The notes beneath the pieces are model-generated. The model was not told the DNA's origin. It ran no database searches and was given only the letters and a program-made list of their open reading frames with translations. Positions 46,093 through 54,830 of a DNA stretch of 64,000 bases are shown piece after piece. Positions within the stretch are counted from its first letter, which is position 1, and the number at the start of each line of letters is the position of its first letter. Position numbers and translations under genes: made by a program. Source of the stretch: an uncultured Alphaproteobacteria bacterium (GTDB taxonomy: Bacteria > Pseudomonadota > Alphaproteobacteria > RF32 > CAG-239); the NCBI GenBank assembly GCA_944393175.1, contig CALXZH010000029.1:1-64000 (forward strand), given 5' to 3'.

Positions 46093-46314
46093 TTATTGTC
46101 CGGTCAGCATTACGAGTGCGATAACCAATGCATAAAGTGCAATAGCTTCAACGGCGGCGAATCCGGCCCAGCCATAGATATCTACATCTTTTTTGACTTG
46201 CGGATTGCGTCCTACTGTTGAAATGATTGTTGTCCAGACTTGGGACACACCCCAAGCGGCAGCCATCATTGACAAAGCGCACATACCGGCGCCAATATAT
46301 GCCATAGGTTCCAT
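46093..46314 (-). CDS. atpE: ATP synthase F0 subunit c
   Basis: 73 aa, a two-helix hairpin with the polar loop GRNPQV. The ion-binding carboxylate is Glu56 in AAVEAIALYALVIAL. The following residues are Ala-Ile rather than the Ser/Thr pattern of sodium-binding rings, so it is most likely proton-coupled. AGGAGAAAG precedes the ATG. Confidence 0.97.
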   Translation of the reverse strand: MEPMAYIGAGMCALSMMAAAWGVSQVWTTIISTVGRNPQVKKDVDIYGWAGFAAVEAIALYALVIALVMLTGQ

Positions 46315-46379
46315 TTCTTTCTCCTTTAGTTAAAAGTCGTAAATGACTTTTTTCTTCGTTTCAATTAACATAATTATAG

Positions 46380-47102
46380 TTAGTGACTGTGTAATGCGTC
46401 ACCCAGATAAATACAGCTTAGAACTGTATAAATAAATGCTTGCAACAAGGCTATGAATATTTCAAAGACTATGATGCAGGCATCAAAGGCCAGAGGGACT
46501 ATACCCCCTATACCTAAAGCTACTACAAAACCGGCAATTATCTTTAACATTATGTGGCCAACCGTCATATTGGCTACAAGACGGACCGTTAAGCTGAACG
46601 GTTTTGATAAAAATGATATGGTTTCAATCGGTATAATTAATGGGGCTAAGGCAAAGGGAATGCCTTTGGGCATAAAGGTTCTGAGCCAGCCTAGTTTCTT
46701 TTTCTTGATGCCTATGCCGATGTTAAACATTAGGGCTATTAAGGATAAGCCGCCAACCGCTGCCAAATGTGACGTAAAGGTAAAGGCATAAGGAAATAAT
46801 CCCAGCAAATTACCAAAGGCAACGAATAAAAATATTGTAAATATTAAATAAAAATATTTTAATCCTTCGGCTCCGATATTTTCTTTAATGAGCGATGATA
46901 TAAAGGAATATATGCTCTCGGGAATCGATTGTGCCATTGTCGGAATAATACGTCTTTTCCTTAAGCAAAAAGCGAAAAGTAATGTGGAGATAACTACTGT
47001 TAAAACCATAAAGAGCGATGAGTTGGTAAATGAAATATCAATGTCGCCGACTTTTAGAGGTATTATCGGCTTAATGACAAATTGTTCCATAGGGTTTGAC
47101 AT
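46380..47102 (-). CDS. atpB: ATP synthase F0 subunit a
   Basis: 240 aa with five or six membrane helices. The essential arginine lies in SLTVRLVANMTVGHIML. NLLGLFPYAFTFTSH is the usual conserved loop. It forms the proton half-channels against the c-ring. It starts two bases after atpI. Confidence 0.96.
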   Translation of the reverse strand: MSNPMEQFVIKPIIPLKVGDIDISFTNSSLFMVLTVVISTLLFAFCLRKRRIIPTMAQSIPESIYSFISSLIKENIGAEGLKYFYLIFTIFLFVAFGNLLGLFPYAFTFTSHLAAVGGLSLIALMFNIGIGIKKKKLGWLRTFMPKGIPFALAPLIIPIETISFLSKPFSLTVRLVANMTVGHIMLKIIAGFVVALGIGGIVPLAFDACIIVFEIFIALLQAFIYTVLSCIYLGDALHSH

Positions 47103-47104
47103 AA

Positions 47105-47419
47105 TTACTCCTCTTTGTTTTCAAGGCTTTTTACAAAGCGATAAACATTCAGAAAACCTGCTATACCGCCTAAAAACAGAAAAACTATCAGTAAAATGGG
47201 TTGAAGAGAAAATAGTTTATCCAACAGATAGCCTATTGCTCCTCCGATTATTACCCCTGAGATTAATTCCGTTCCAATACGAAAGCCTATTTTGCTTGCT
47301 CGAGAGTAGTCCGTTTCGGGAGCATGGCCTCGTGCGGCGGCTTCTTTGGCTTTAAGTTTCTGGATGCGCTCATCCATTAACTTGATGTCATCAGGTATCT
47401 TTTTCATTGGTTTCAACAT
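47105..47419 (-). CDS. atpI: ATP synthase assembly protein AtpI
   Basis: 104 aa. After a charged N-terminal helix, two membrane helices (GTELISGVIIGGAIGYLLDKLF and PILLIVFLFLGGIAGFLNVYRFV) match the AtpZ/AtpI form found in alphaproteobacteria. It aids c-ring assembly and perhaps Mg2+ uptake. It opens the F0 operon, 23 bases after the thioredoxin-like gene. Confidence 0.88.
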   Translation of the reverse strand: MLKPMKKIPDDIKLMDERIQKLKAKEAAARGHAPETDYSRASKIGFRIGTELISGVIIGGAIGYLLDKLFSLQPILLIVFLFLGGIAGFLNVYRFVKSLENKEE

Positions 47420-47442
47420 AAACCCTAAAAGTTACTTTCTTA

Positions 47443-48192
47443 TTAATTTTTTTTGTTTGATAGTTTTTTATCCAAGAGTTTTTGCAATGAACGGTAATCG
47501 GGAACACCATAAATAACTTCGCGCTCCTTGCCCGAGGTTAACAAAAATGAGGGCGTTCCGTTGATTTTGAGACGGTCAATGGCTTGTTGGCGAATCTCTA
47601 TTATATCTTTGGCATTGTTGTCGTCACGCAAACATTTTAGAGCCTTTTCGCGACTTAAACCGTTGAGGGCGGCATAGTCTGCAAAGACCTTTTCGCTGCT
47701 GGAAGAAAAATACCATTCTCTTTGATTTTTGAATGCCGTTTTGATGAATTCGTAATAATTGTCGTTCGGAATGCATTTGGCAATTAAGGCTCCTTGCATT
47801 GATTTGCGTTCTAAAGGAAAGTTTACGAAAATTACTTTGAGTTTGCCTTGCGAAATGTAGTCTTTTTCCAATTTGGGTAAAGTATTTAAGTGAAAATCCG
47901 CACAGTGCGAACAGCCAAAAGAGGAAAACTCATATAATGTAAGCGGGGCTTTGGGAGAGCCAAGAATCGGTCCTTTGGGTAAGGATAAAGCTACGTTTTT
48001 GGCAATTGGTGTGGATATATCTTCAAAGCCGTCTTCGGTCGTGGAGGCTTGCGCTTGTTTTACTAAAACTATTTTTCCGTCGGGTTGCATAATAAAACCT
48101 TTCCAGCTTAGATACATACCCGCAGCTATAAAAAACACAATAAAGGCGGCGACAAAGGAACTGACTTTTTTTATAATATTTTCAAAACTCAT
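47443..48192 (-). CDS. Membrane-anchored DsbA-family thiol oxidoreductase
   Basis: 249 aa. N-terminal membrane segment at residues 12-30; the thioredoxin-like domain begins near GSPKAPLTLYEFSSFGCSHCADFH with the active-site CSHC. INGTPSFLLTSG carries the cis-proline. It resembles the DsbA/DsbG-like proteins of alphaproteobacteria (com1 group) that form disulfides in the periplasm. It overlaps dciA by four bases (ATGA), and may supply the cysteine-rich secreted proteins seen in this window. Confidence 0.88.
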   Translation of the reverse strand: MSFENIIKKVSSFVAAFIVFFIAAGMYLSWKGFIMQPDGKIVLVKQAQASTTEDGFEDISTPIAKNVALSLPKGPILGSPKAPLTLYEFSSFGCSHCADFHLNTLPKLEKDYISQGKLKVIFVNFPLERKSMQGALIAKCIPNDNYYEFIKTAFKNQREWYFSSSSEKVFADYAALNGLSREKALKCLRDDNNAKDIIEIRQQAIDRLKINGTPSFLLTSGKEREVIYGVPDYRSLQKLLDKKLSNKKN

Positions 48193-48731
48193 GACTCTTT
48201 CTTCTCTTTTTGATTGTTATTGTTAAAAACACTTTGCCCTAATTTTATTAATATTTCTTTTAAGTCGGAACGATTTATTTCTCCGGCCAGTTCTTGTATA
48301 TAATTTTCTTCTTCGGGAGTTACAAGCTTGTCCGGATTTTTTTGACCCGGTTCGTGTGACATTTGGGCAAATTTGAATTCGGAATTTTGAATGATGCGGA
48401 TACTCGTGACGGCATTATACCCAAAGTAAGTATTTATTTTTTGCAAGATGATTTTTTCTTTATGCTGAATTTCAAGCGCAAAGGCTCCACTCGGAACTTC
48501 TAAATGCAAAATGCCGTTATTGCGCTGTTGCGGCTTAAAGTCAATCTTGAGCGGCGCGGTATAATCGGCTAAATCTTCACCGATGATGTTTGCCCAATTT
48601 GTTAAAATATCGGTTTCAACGAATCCTTTTTTGCCTAAAACCGTTTTGGCTAAAGGCAAAATGCTTTTGGAGATTGCTTGGAGGTCTCCCGTGGTTCGTT
48701 CCGTCTCTTTATTTCTATTTTCCTTGTTCAT
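48189..48731 (-). CDS. dciA: DciA-like protein (DUF721)
   Basis: 180 aa. The DUF721 core is clear: VETDILTNWANIIGEDLADYTAPLKIDF, then LHLEVPSGAFALEIQHKEKIILQKINTYFGYNAVTSIRI. DciA loads the replicative helicase DnaB in bacteria lacking DnaC. The C-terminal tail is charged and disordered. It leads the dciA-dsb-atp operon and is divergent from fliO. Confidence 0.85.
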   Translation of the reverse strand: MNKENRNKETERTTGDLQAISKSILPLAKTVLGKKGFVETDILTNWANIIGEDLADYTAPLKIDFKPQQRNNGILHLEVPSGAFALEIQHKEKIILQKINTYFGYNAVTSIRIIQNSEFKFAQMSHEPGQKNPDKLVTPEEENYIQELAGEINRSDLKEILIKLGQSVFNNNNQKEKKES

Positions 48732-48809
48732 GAGCTGACGCTAGCATATTGCCATTTAAAATACAATATGCTACTTTGGCTCACGGGATTATTAAGTAGG
48801 AATAAATAG

Positions 48810-49097
48810 ATGGATTGGATGCTATTGTTAAAGGCATTGTTATCTTTGGTATTTGTTTTGGGGCTATTGCTGGTTTCCGTCTGGGGAATAAAATATTGCC
48901 AGATGAAAGGAAAAAACTGCGGCTGGTTGAAAAATTTGCAAGCCGGACAAAGATTGCATATTGTGGAAATTAGGCGAATCGACGGCAGAAACTCTTTGGC
49001 CCTGATTAAAAAAGATGAAAAGGAAATGTTGTTGCTGCTTAATCCGAATCATAATCTTTTGTTGGAAACAACCGATATTAAAAAGGCTGATAAATAA
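48810..49097 (+). CDS. fliO: FliO-like flagellar export protein
   Basis: 95 aa. One N-terminal membrane helix (LLKALLSLVFVLGLLLVSVWGIKY), then a small beta domain (GQRLHIVEIRRIDGRNSLALIKKDEKEMLLLLNP) of the FliO type. The pairing with fliP, one base apart, secures the call. FliO stabilises FliP during assembly of the flagellar export gate. Confidence 0.85.
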   Translation: MDWMLLLKALLSLVFVLGLLLVSVWGIKYCQMKGKNCGWLKNLQAGQRLHIVEIRRIDGRNSLALIKKDEKEMLLLLNPNHNLLLETTDIKKADK

Positions 49098-49841
49098 ATG
49101 TCTAAAAAAATTGTGCGAATTGCCTTGTGGGTTCTTTTGATTAATTTGTTTATTTGGGGAACTGCCGATGCTCAGACCATTAGTCTGAATGTGCAAGATC
49201 AGCCTACAGGTTCGGCAACAGCGCGAATCTTTAACATCATTTTGATGATTACGGTTCTGTCCATTGCGCCTAGTATTTTGGTGATGATGACTTCTTTTAC
49301 CCGAATCATCGTGGTGTTTTCAATTACCAGGAGTGCTTTGGCGACTAACTCTACGCCGCCGAACATGGTGTTGATTTCTTTGGCCTTGTTCTTGACCATG
49401 TTTGTGATGGCACCGACTTTTGAAAGAGCCTGGGAAGAGGGAATCAAGCCCATGTATGAGGAAAAATTGGAAATTACCGAAGGACTGGAAAAAGCCGCAC
49501 AACCGATTAAAGAATTTATGGTGAAAAATACGCGTGAAAAAGATTTGTTGCTCTTTACCGATTTGGCAAAGGAAAAACCTGCAGAATCAATTGAAGAAAC
49601 ACCTTTGAAGGTGGCAATTCCCGCGTTTATGATTAGCGAATTGCGGCGTGCTTTTGAAATCGGGTTTTTGATTTTTATTCCTTTTTTAATTATTGATATG
49701 GTGATTGCTTCAATCTTAATGTCAATGGGTATGATGATGTTGCCGCCAACGGTGCTGGCTTTGCCGTTTAAGGTTATTTTCTTTGTGTTGGTGGACGGTT
49801 GGTATATGTTGGCCGGCTCATTGGTACAATCCTTTAAATAA
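49098..49841 (+). CDS. fliP: Flagellar export gate protein FliP
   Basis: 247 aa with a signal peptide (ends TADAQTISL) and four membrane helices. ILVMMTSFTRIIVVFSITRSALAT and PNMVLISLALFLTMFVMAP, and the C-terminal LIIDMVIASILMSMGMMMLPP, are diagnostic of FliP/SctR. It forms the export pore with FliQ and FliR. No other flagellar gene is in the window. Confidence 0.96.
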   Translation: MSKKIVRIALWVLLINLFIWGTADAQTISLNVQDQPTGSATARIFNIILMITVLSIAPSILVMMTSFTRIIVVFSITRSALATNSTPPNMVLISLALFLTMFVMAPTFERAWEEGIKPMYEEKLEITEGLEKAAQPIKEFMVKNTREKDLLLFTDLAKEKPAESIEETPLKVAIPAFMISELRRAFEIGFLIFIPFLIIDMVIASILMSMGMMMLPPTVLALPFKVIFFVLVDGWYMLAGSLVQSFK

Positions 49842-49842
49842 T

Positions 49843-49875
49843 AAAAAAGGTCTCAAGTTAATGAGACCTTTTTTA
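49843..49875. terminator. Bidirectional terminator after fliP
   Basis: AAAAGGTCTCA-AGTTAA-TGAGACCTTTT, shared with the convergent barrel gene. Confidence 0.85.
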
Positions 49876-49893
49876 ATGTTTGTAAAACATCCT

Positions 49894-50523
49894 TTAGAAT
49901 ACGTAACGGAGACCGCCGTAAACTTCGTGGTTGTGAATATCACCATCGGCAATTTCACCCATATCATAGTAACGATAACCAATATCAATGTTGAAACGAG
50001 TGGTAACTTGTGCCGAAATACCGCCGCCGACAGACCATGTAAAGTTGTCTTCTTTATATTCAACATTCGGCAAGCCGGTGTTTTTGAAAGTGTATTCCAA
50101 ACGTGTGATACCAAGACCGGCGGATACGTACGGGGTAAACATTGTGTAAGGTGATAAATCCCAGTAGACGTTTGCCATATATGATTCTGAAGAAAATTCA
50201 GAGGCTCGTTTGGTTACAAATACATTGGCAATACCTTGAGTTACTTTTGTTTGCGAATCTTCAGCGTCTTCACGATAAACATATTCGGCTTCAACTCGGA
50301 AGTATCCCCAACGATAACCGATAGCACCGCTGAACATCATAGAGTTGTCGTCTATGTCTAATTTTTCGTCCGTTGCGACATTTTCGTCCTTATCGCCAAG
50401 GGTGTGGTTGGCAATACCGCCACGGACCGCAAGGTATGGACCATCGCATGAGGCAAAAGCCGTATTGGCAAGGCATAGAGAAATTGCTAATGCGGAGGCT
50501 GCCATCAAAAATTTATTGTTCAT
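49894..50523 (-). CDS. Outer-membrane beta-barrel protein
   Basis: 209 aa. Signal peptide 1-24 (ends FASCDG). Alternating hydrophobic strands follow, such as YRWGYFRVEAEYVYRE, MFTPYVSAGLGITRLEY and FTWSVGGGISAQVTTRFNIDIGYRYYDM, and it ends HEVYGGLRYVF with the C-terminal Phe recognised by BamA. It looks like an eight-stranded OmpA/Omp25-like barrel. The GGAG site is normal for the host. Confidence 0.85.
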   Translation of the reverse strand: MNNKFLMAASALAISLCLANTAFASCDGPYLAVRGGIANHTLGDKDENVATDEKLDIDDNSMMFSGAIGYRWGYFRVEAEYVYREDAEDSQTKVTQGIANVFVTKRASEFSSESYMANVYWDLSPYTMFTPYVSAGLGITRLEYTFKNTGLPNVEYKEDNFTWSVGGGISAQVTTRFNIDIGYRYYDMGEIADGDIHNHEVYGGLRYVF

Positions 50524-50900
50524 GTTTTAACTCCAAAACTAGATAGAAACTCAAATTTTGTCTAAACATACACTATTTTTTTCTAAAATGCAAGCCTTAA
50601 TTTACAAAAAAATATACTTTTTTATATAACACAAAGGAGTTAACAGCTGATTAATAGTCAGAAGAAAAATTAATTTAGTCTAATTTTTAGATAAACATCA
50701 ATTTGTATAAGTGAAAAAAAGTAAAAAACTAAGGCAAAATTGGATCAAAGCGTCAGAAATAAGAAAAGAATCGGAAAGTTAAAATGTGGTATCTTTTAGA
50801 TTCAGAAAAGGCCGCCGGCAGATGCGGGCGACCTTTTCCTTTTGTTTCATGGTAAAATATTTTTTTGTGCCTGCCGTGGTTGCGGGAGGCGGGTTAAACT
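50524..50900 (-). other. 377-base intergenic region with terminator of the 1169-aa gene
   Basis: AT-rich near the barrel gene. At 50805-50838 AAGG-C-CGCC pairs with GGCG-A-CCTT as an imperfect hairpin; on the minus strand it is followed by TTTT and lies about 60 bases past the stop at 50901. The stretch 50839-50900 is GC-richer and unlike the host intergenic DNA, so it probably marks one edge of the foreign-looking segment. No gene seen. Confidence 0.5.
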
Positions 50901-53900
50901 TTATTTGGTAACAATGGTGTATACCAGCCAACCGGCTTTGTTGTATACCTCTAACTTATTACCCTTTAATGAACCGTATCCTCCTCTTTCCGGGGTTACT
51001 TTAGCGGTGTCATCACCGGTAAAGTTCTTAATCCCAGCCAGAAGAGCCTGTTGCTGTGACATGGCTACGGCCTTAGCAGCACCGTTTTTTGGTTCGGCGA
51101 TGTATGTCCAACCGGTACCGTCTACTGTCAAAGTGGCAGGGAAGAAGTTCCCGTTGTCCAGCTTGGCAGCGCTTCTGATTAGGTCGTTGTCATAGCAAAC
51201 ATCCCAAGTAAAGAAGTGGCTGGTATCACTCCAGTTGTTGTCAAGAATCATCCACTTTCCGTTTTCAAAGTTGATGATGACACATTCACGGAATGTACCA
51301 TTGTTGCCGATGTTGGGGTCATACACCAAAGTCCAACCACCAAAGCCCTTAACAGCGCCCCATTCAGACGGAACATTCGGGTTGACAACCTGCTCAACCA
51401 ACAAGTTGGTCTTGCAAGTTGACGTGAAGTTCTTACCATCAACAGTATAACCTAAGGAACCGGTATGCGGGTAAACGTCATAAGTAACGCCACCGACATT
51501 CTTTGTTCCGGATTTGGTCAGACTGTTTGAATTGTCTGAAGAGTGCGCAATATTGCTGAGGTTAACAGCATCAAAATTAAACTTGATGTTTACACCATCT
51601 TCAACTGCACTGTAAGCTGCGGTTTCAGAAACGGCAGTGTGCGTGTTTTTGAAGACTGTGTAACCTTCCACATATGTTTGCTTGGTCGTGGTCACGGTAA
51701 TGTTCTGTCCGCCGCTTCGGGTAGATTTGCTGGCTGCACCTGCGGTTACGCCGGTGTGCGGTGCTTTGGCTTCTGTTGCTTCTACATCTTTCTCTCCTTC
51801 CGGAGTGATGATGTAGTTTAAGTCAACGTCTGCCTTTGCATTTTCACGGCTTCCGTCAGAATATATTTTGGTATATTCCTGCCATGCGTTCCAGATGTTG
51901 CCTGAAACGTATGAGATGCCGTGATTGCCGTACTCAACGGATTTCAGCTTTTTCTCTTCTTTTTGCTTTTTGAAGATAACCTTGACGGTGTAGTCCTTGC
52001 TGTCAATGAACTTGCCGTTCATTACAGATGTGAACAATTTCCGCTCATAGTTATTTTCATCTGCCAAATCAGAGAAAGTACCGCTGACCTCGTTGAACTG
52101 CCACTCAAATACGGTGAAATCTATCTCTTGACCGAACTCGTCGGTATAGATGACTTCGTCCCAGTACCCAGTGAATACGTGAGTCGATTGGCTCGTGCGG
52201 GTAACAGCTTCTTTCTTATAGCTGTAAACGGTGTAAGCACCGTCTGTAGTTTCAGAAGTCTGTACCTTGTTGCCGTAGCTCGGTTCCAACTTACTAATAT
52301 TCAGAGAAGAGACAATTTTCTCTTCATCTTGAGGAGTGTTGGTATAGAACGTAACGTTGTGTCCTACCTCGCCAATCTCCTTCTTGGTTCCATCATCATA
52401 AATCGCATATTTGAGGCGATATACGTAGATGGTCTGATTATTAATAACTTTGTATTCTTTCGGTCCGTATTCGTAACGGATTGCGCTTGGATCCTGCGGG
52501 TCGTCACCGTTGATGCTGGCGCGGAGCAGCTGTGTCGGCTTAATCGGTGTGATGGTTTCAGCCAGATTGAACTGATAGTGAATTGTATCAGTATAAATCT
52601 GGTTCTTATCATCTCCCTCGTTCTTAGCCGATTTTGCGAACTTCATCCAGTTTAGAGTCCATGCCGGAACCTTAACCTCATCTGACAAGCCGTCCTCATC
52701 GGTGTAGATAACACTTTCAGGAACATAAGCCTGAAGAGCATTATTAAATCCGACGTACTCAAATGTATTTGAGTACTGACATGTTTGCCATTTGAAGTTG
52801 CCATTCTCGGTAGCCTCTTTCTTTACCAGCTTGATGGCGGCTTCCATGCTCTTGCGTGCATAGTCGCGGTTCTTAACCTGGATTGGGTTCTCAGTCGTGA
52901 CGCGGTAGTTCGGGTCAAAAACCAAATTGTAGATGGTGTCTCTTGAACCATCGTTGTATTTGGTTTCTTTATCGAACTCGATGATAACCTTGTCCCCGTT
53001 AATCTTGGGTCGCTCGTTGATGACGTCAATGGCAATTTTGTTTTGCCCGTCTTTCATCTTCCACAACTCAGCCTGACCTTTGTAATTGTCAGAACGAGAG
53101 TTAAAGGTAGCTAAAATAGTTGATGTCAACAATTTGCGGCTTTGACCGTCCATTTCCGGCATATCTGTTGCTTTTGCGGGTTGGTCTTTAAATGACCATT
53201 CGCGCTTTTCAAATTGATGCTCAATACCAAGCGAGTCAACCACGGTTGCCTGCTCTGATTGTCCATCAAAAGTGAATTGAGCCTTGTTCGTACGAGTGAC
53301 GAACTTTTGGCTATACTTGCGGACAGATATGTTGAACCCACGCGGATCTGCCTCACCATACGCAATATTGCTGTATTTTTCCGGACTTAAGTCCTCAATG
53401 TTAAAGTCAGCAACTTTAACCGGGACTTGGTAAGCAGGAGTATCAACACGGCAATAGAGCAATACTTCCGGACGGTATGCGAGCTTGACCTCACCAGTGG
53501 ACAGGAGCTTTTCAAACTGTATCCAAGCCTTAGATACGGTTATCTTCTGGCTGGTTTCAGTTGAGATTGAATCCTTAACGAATTCAAAGCCCTTCGCCTT
53601 TTCGTTATAGGCAATTACCTCGTCGGGTGTGTCCGGAATATCGGGGTTTTCACCTTCTTTAGCCACCCAGACCTTTTCCCCATGCATGGTGAATTCAACC
53701 TTGCGGTTGTCAACACCATACTGGTCAGTTCCGTAAGCAAGAGCATCGTTAAACACAAAGTCTATACGATACTTTTGGAACTCGGCGGAGTCTTGATTGA
53801 GGTACACCGGTTTCACTTCCGCCAGTTGACGCTTCGTCCAGTGGTTCTTGCAAAGTTCATTAAACTTCACGCCTTTGATGGTGACAGACTCATCAGAGCA

Positions 53901-54410
53901 AGTCTGTTCATCAATGGTTGAAAGTTTGAAAACTTCGCCGCCTTGCTCCCCATTAAAGGAGTAGGCGCGAACCACGCGTCCGTCTTGCAAAGTGGTTGAT
54001 TCCTCATTCCACTTCTCAAAGACTTTTACTGAACGGGCATAACGTGTCCTTTTCAGACCATAACCCTTGACTGTGTTAGTCACGGTGTAGGCTGCAGAGT
54101 CTCGTTTCACCGAGCCGTCGGTGTAAAACACGTCGGCTATAAACTGGTGAACAGACTTGGCCGAAATCAGGGCTTCATAATTGCCCTGTGGCACGTTCAC
54201 CGCACGGGTTTTAATCTCGGCGTTGTCAGCAGTATAGCTGTTAACAACGTTTTCGGTGCAGTTGTTTCTTTCAACTGACTCAACTGTCGGGTCGGTGGGC
54301 TTGATGTTTGGCTCATCCCCGTAGATTTCGCTACCGGAGCAGTTCCAAAATACTACTGTGCAGAGAGCTACTATCGTAGCCGCAACTGCAAAATCAAAAA
54401 ACTTTTTCAT
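50901..54410 (-). CDS. Very large modular surface lipoprotein, Bacteroidota-like
   Basis: 1169 aa. A type II signal is proposed: hydrophobic residues 7-22, then Cys24 in FWNCSGSE, followed by an acidic stretch. The lipobox is non-canonical (W and N before C). The body is beta-rich, with YxDGS/T-type turns at about 96, 485, 671 and 850. Two clear internal repeats, about 372-460 and 737-822, share F-G...V.D..G.E..F...EW.F...RKL.TS. The last 157 residues (from PSEWG at 1014) match the C-terminus of the 629-aa protein. No Shine-Dalgarno site: the leader is a long A-rich run. Function unknown; adhesin or surface-layer roles are possible. Confidence 0.8.
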   Translation of the reverse strand: MKKFFDFAVAATIVALCTVVFWNCSGSEIYGDEPNIKPTDPTVESVERNNCTENVVNSYTADNAEIKTRAVNVPQGNYEALISAKSVHQFIADVFYTDGSVKRDSAAYTVTNTVKGYGLKRTRYARSVKVFEKWNEESTTLQDGRVVRAYSFNGEQGGEVFKLSTIDEQTCSDESVTIKGVKFNELCKNHWTKRQLAEVKPVYLNQDSAEFQKYRIDFVFNDALAYGTDQYGVDNRKVEFTMHGEKVWVAKEGENPDIPDTPDEVIAYNEKAKGFEFVKDSISTETSQKITVSKAWIQFEKLLSTGEVKLAYRPEVLLYCRVDTPAYQVPVKVADFNIEDLSPEKYSNIAYGEADPRGFNISVRKYSQKFVTRTNKAQFTFDGQSEQATVVDSLGIEHQFEKREWSFKDQPAKATDMPEMDGQSRKLLTSTILATFNSRSDNYKGQAELWKMKDGQNKIAIDVINERPKINGDKVIIEFDKETKYNDGSRDTIYNLVFDPNYRVTTENPIQVKNRDYARKSMEAAIKLVKKEATENGNFKWQTCQYSNTFEYVGFNNALQAYVPESVIYTDEDGLSDEVKVPAWTLNWMKFAKSAKNEGDDKNQIYTDTIHYQFNLAETITPIKPTQLLRASINGDDPQDPSAIRYEYGPKEYKVINNQTIYVYRLKYAIYDDGTKKEIGEVGHNVTFYTNTPQDEEKIVSSLNISKLEPSYGNKVQTSETTDGAYTVYSYKKEAVTRTSQSTHVFTGYWDEVIYTDEFGQEIDFTVFEWQFNEVSGTFSDLADENNYERKLFTSVMNGKFIDSKDYTVKVIFKKQKEEKKLKSVEYGNHGISYVSGNIWNAWQEYTKIYSDGSRENAKADVDLNYIITPEGEKDVEATEAKAPHTGVTAGAASKSTRSGGQNITVTTTKQTYVEGYTVFKNTHTAVSETAAYSAVEDGVNIKFNFDAVNLSNIAHSSDNSNSLTKSGTKNVGGVTYDVYPHTGSLGYTVDGKNFTSTCKTNLLVEQVVNPNVPSEWGAVKGFGGWTLVYDPNIGNNGTFRECVIINFENGKWMILDNNWSDTSHFFTWDVCYDNDLIRSAAKLDNGNFFPATLTVDGTGWTYIAEPKNGAAKAVAMSQQQALLAGIKNFTGDDTAKVTPERGGYGSLKGNKLEVYNKAGWLVYTIVTK

Positions 54411-54635
54411 TTTTTTTTGTTTTTTTTAGTTAATTATTTTTTGTTTTTTTTGTTTTTTAAAATGAAAAATTGTCTCGGATTTGCTGTCCAAGGCAAAGGG
54501 TTCCTGAATTTGCGGTTCAAGAACATATATCGTGATTCGGACCAAGTAAATTTTTAAGTTTTCACCCTTAAATATTTTACCTCCTAATGATAGACATTGT
54601 AATATGATGACATAATGTATATTTTGTCGAATTTT

Positions 54636-54664
54636 AGTATATATTAGTTTTGCAAAAATTACAA
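54636..54664 (-). promoter_or_regulatory. Putative promoter of the 1169-aa lipoprotein gene
   Basis: TTGTAA, 17-base spacer, TATACT on the minus strand. The pattern fits a proteobacterial housekeeping promoter rather than the TAnnTTTG type of Bacteroidota. Confidence 0.45.
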
Positions 54665-54781
54665 CAAAAACTTATCATTATTTTTAGAAAATCGATATTT
54701 TAACAAAAATGTAACGGTTGAAAACGATAGGGGTGTTTTTGGGTGAATTTTGACAAAAAAGAAAAACGAGTAGATAAAAGA

Positions 54782-54812
54782 AAACGGCGGGAACATATGT
54801 ATCCCGCCGTTT
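54782..54812 (-). terminator. Terminator after the 259-aa barrel gene
   Basis: AAACGGCGGGA and TCCCGCCGTTT pair perfectly around a nine-base loop. On the minus strand it follows the stop at 54831 by about 19 bases and ends in TTTT. Confidence 0.85.
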
Positions 54813-54830
54813 GATAATAATTTGTCCTGA

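Larger units (their letters stand above)
54411..54830 (-). other. 420-base gap with A-rich leader (coding strand) and putative promoter
   Basis: Next to the ATG, the minus strand reads as long A-runs broken by single C or T. On the minus strand TTGTAA (54659-54664) and TATACT (54636-54641) are 17 bases apart, a good sigma-70-like promoter that would give a leader of about 220 bases to the 1169-aa gene. No coding frame is supported. Confidence 0.5.

Noticed and set aside
46093-46314. Sodium-driven ATP synthase
   Set aside because: The c-subunit lacks the Gln and Ser/Thr ligands around Glu56 that define sodium binding.
50901-54410. Toxin or polymorphic secretion system (Rhs/CDI) reading of the large lipoprotein
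   Set aside because: No YD-repeat array of Rhs type, no RHS core motif, no immunity gene after it, and the C-terminal domain is shared with a paralogue rather than variable.
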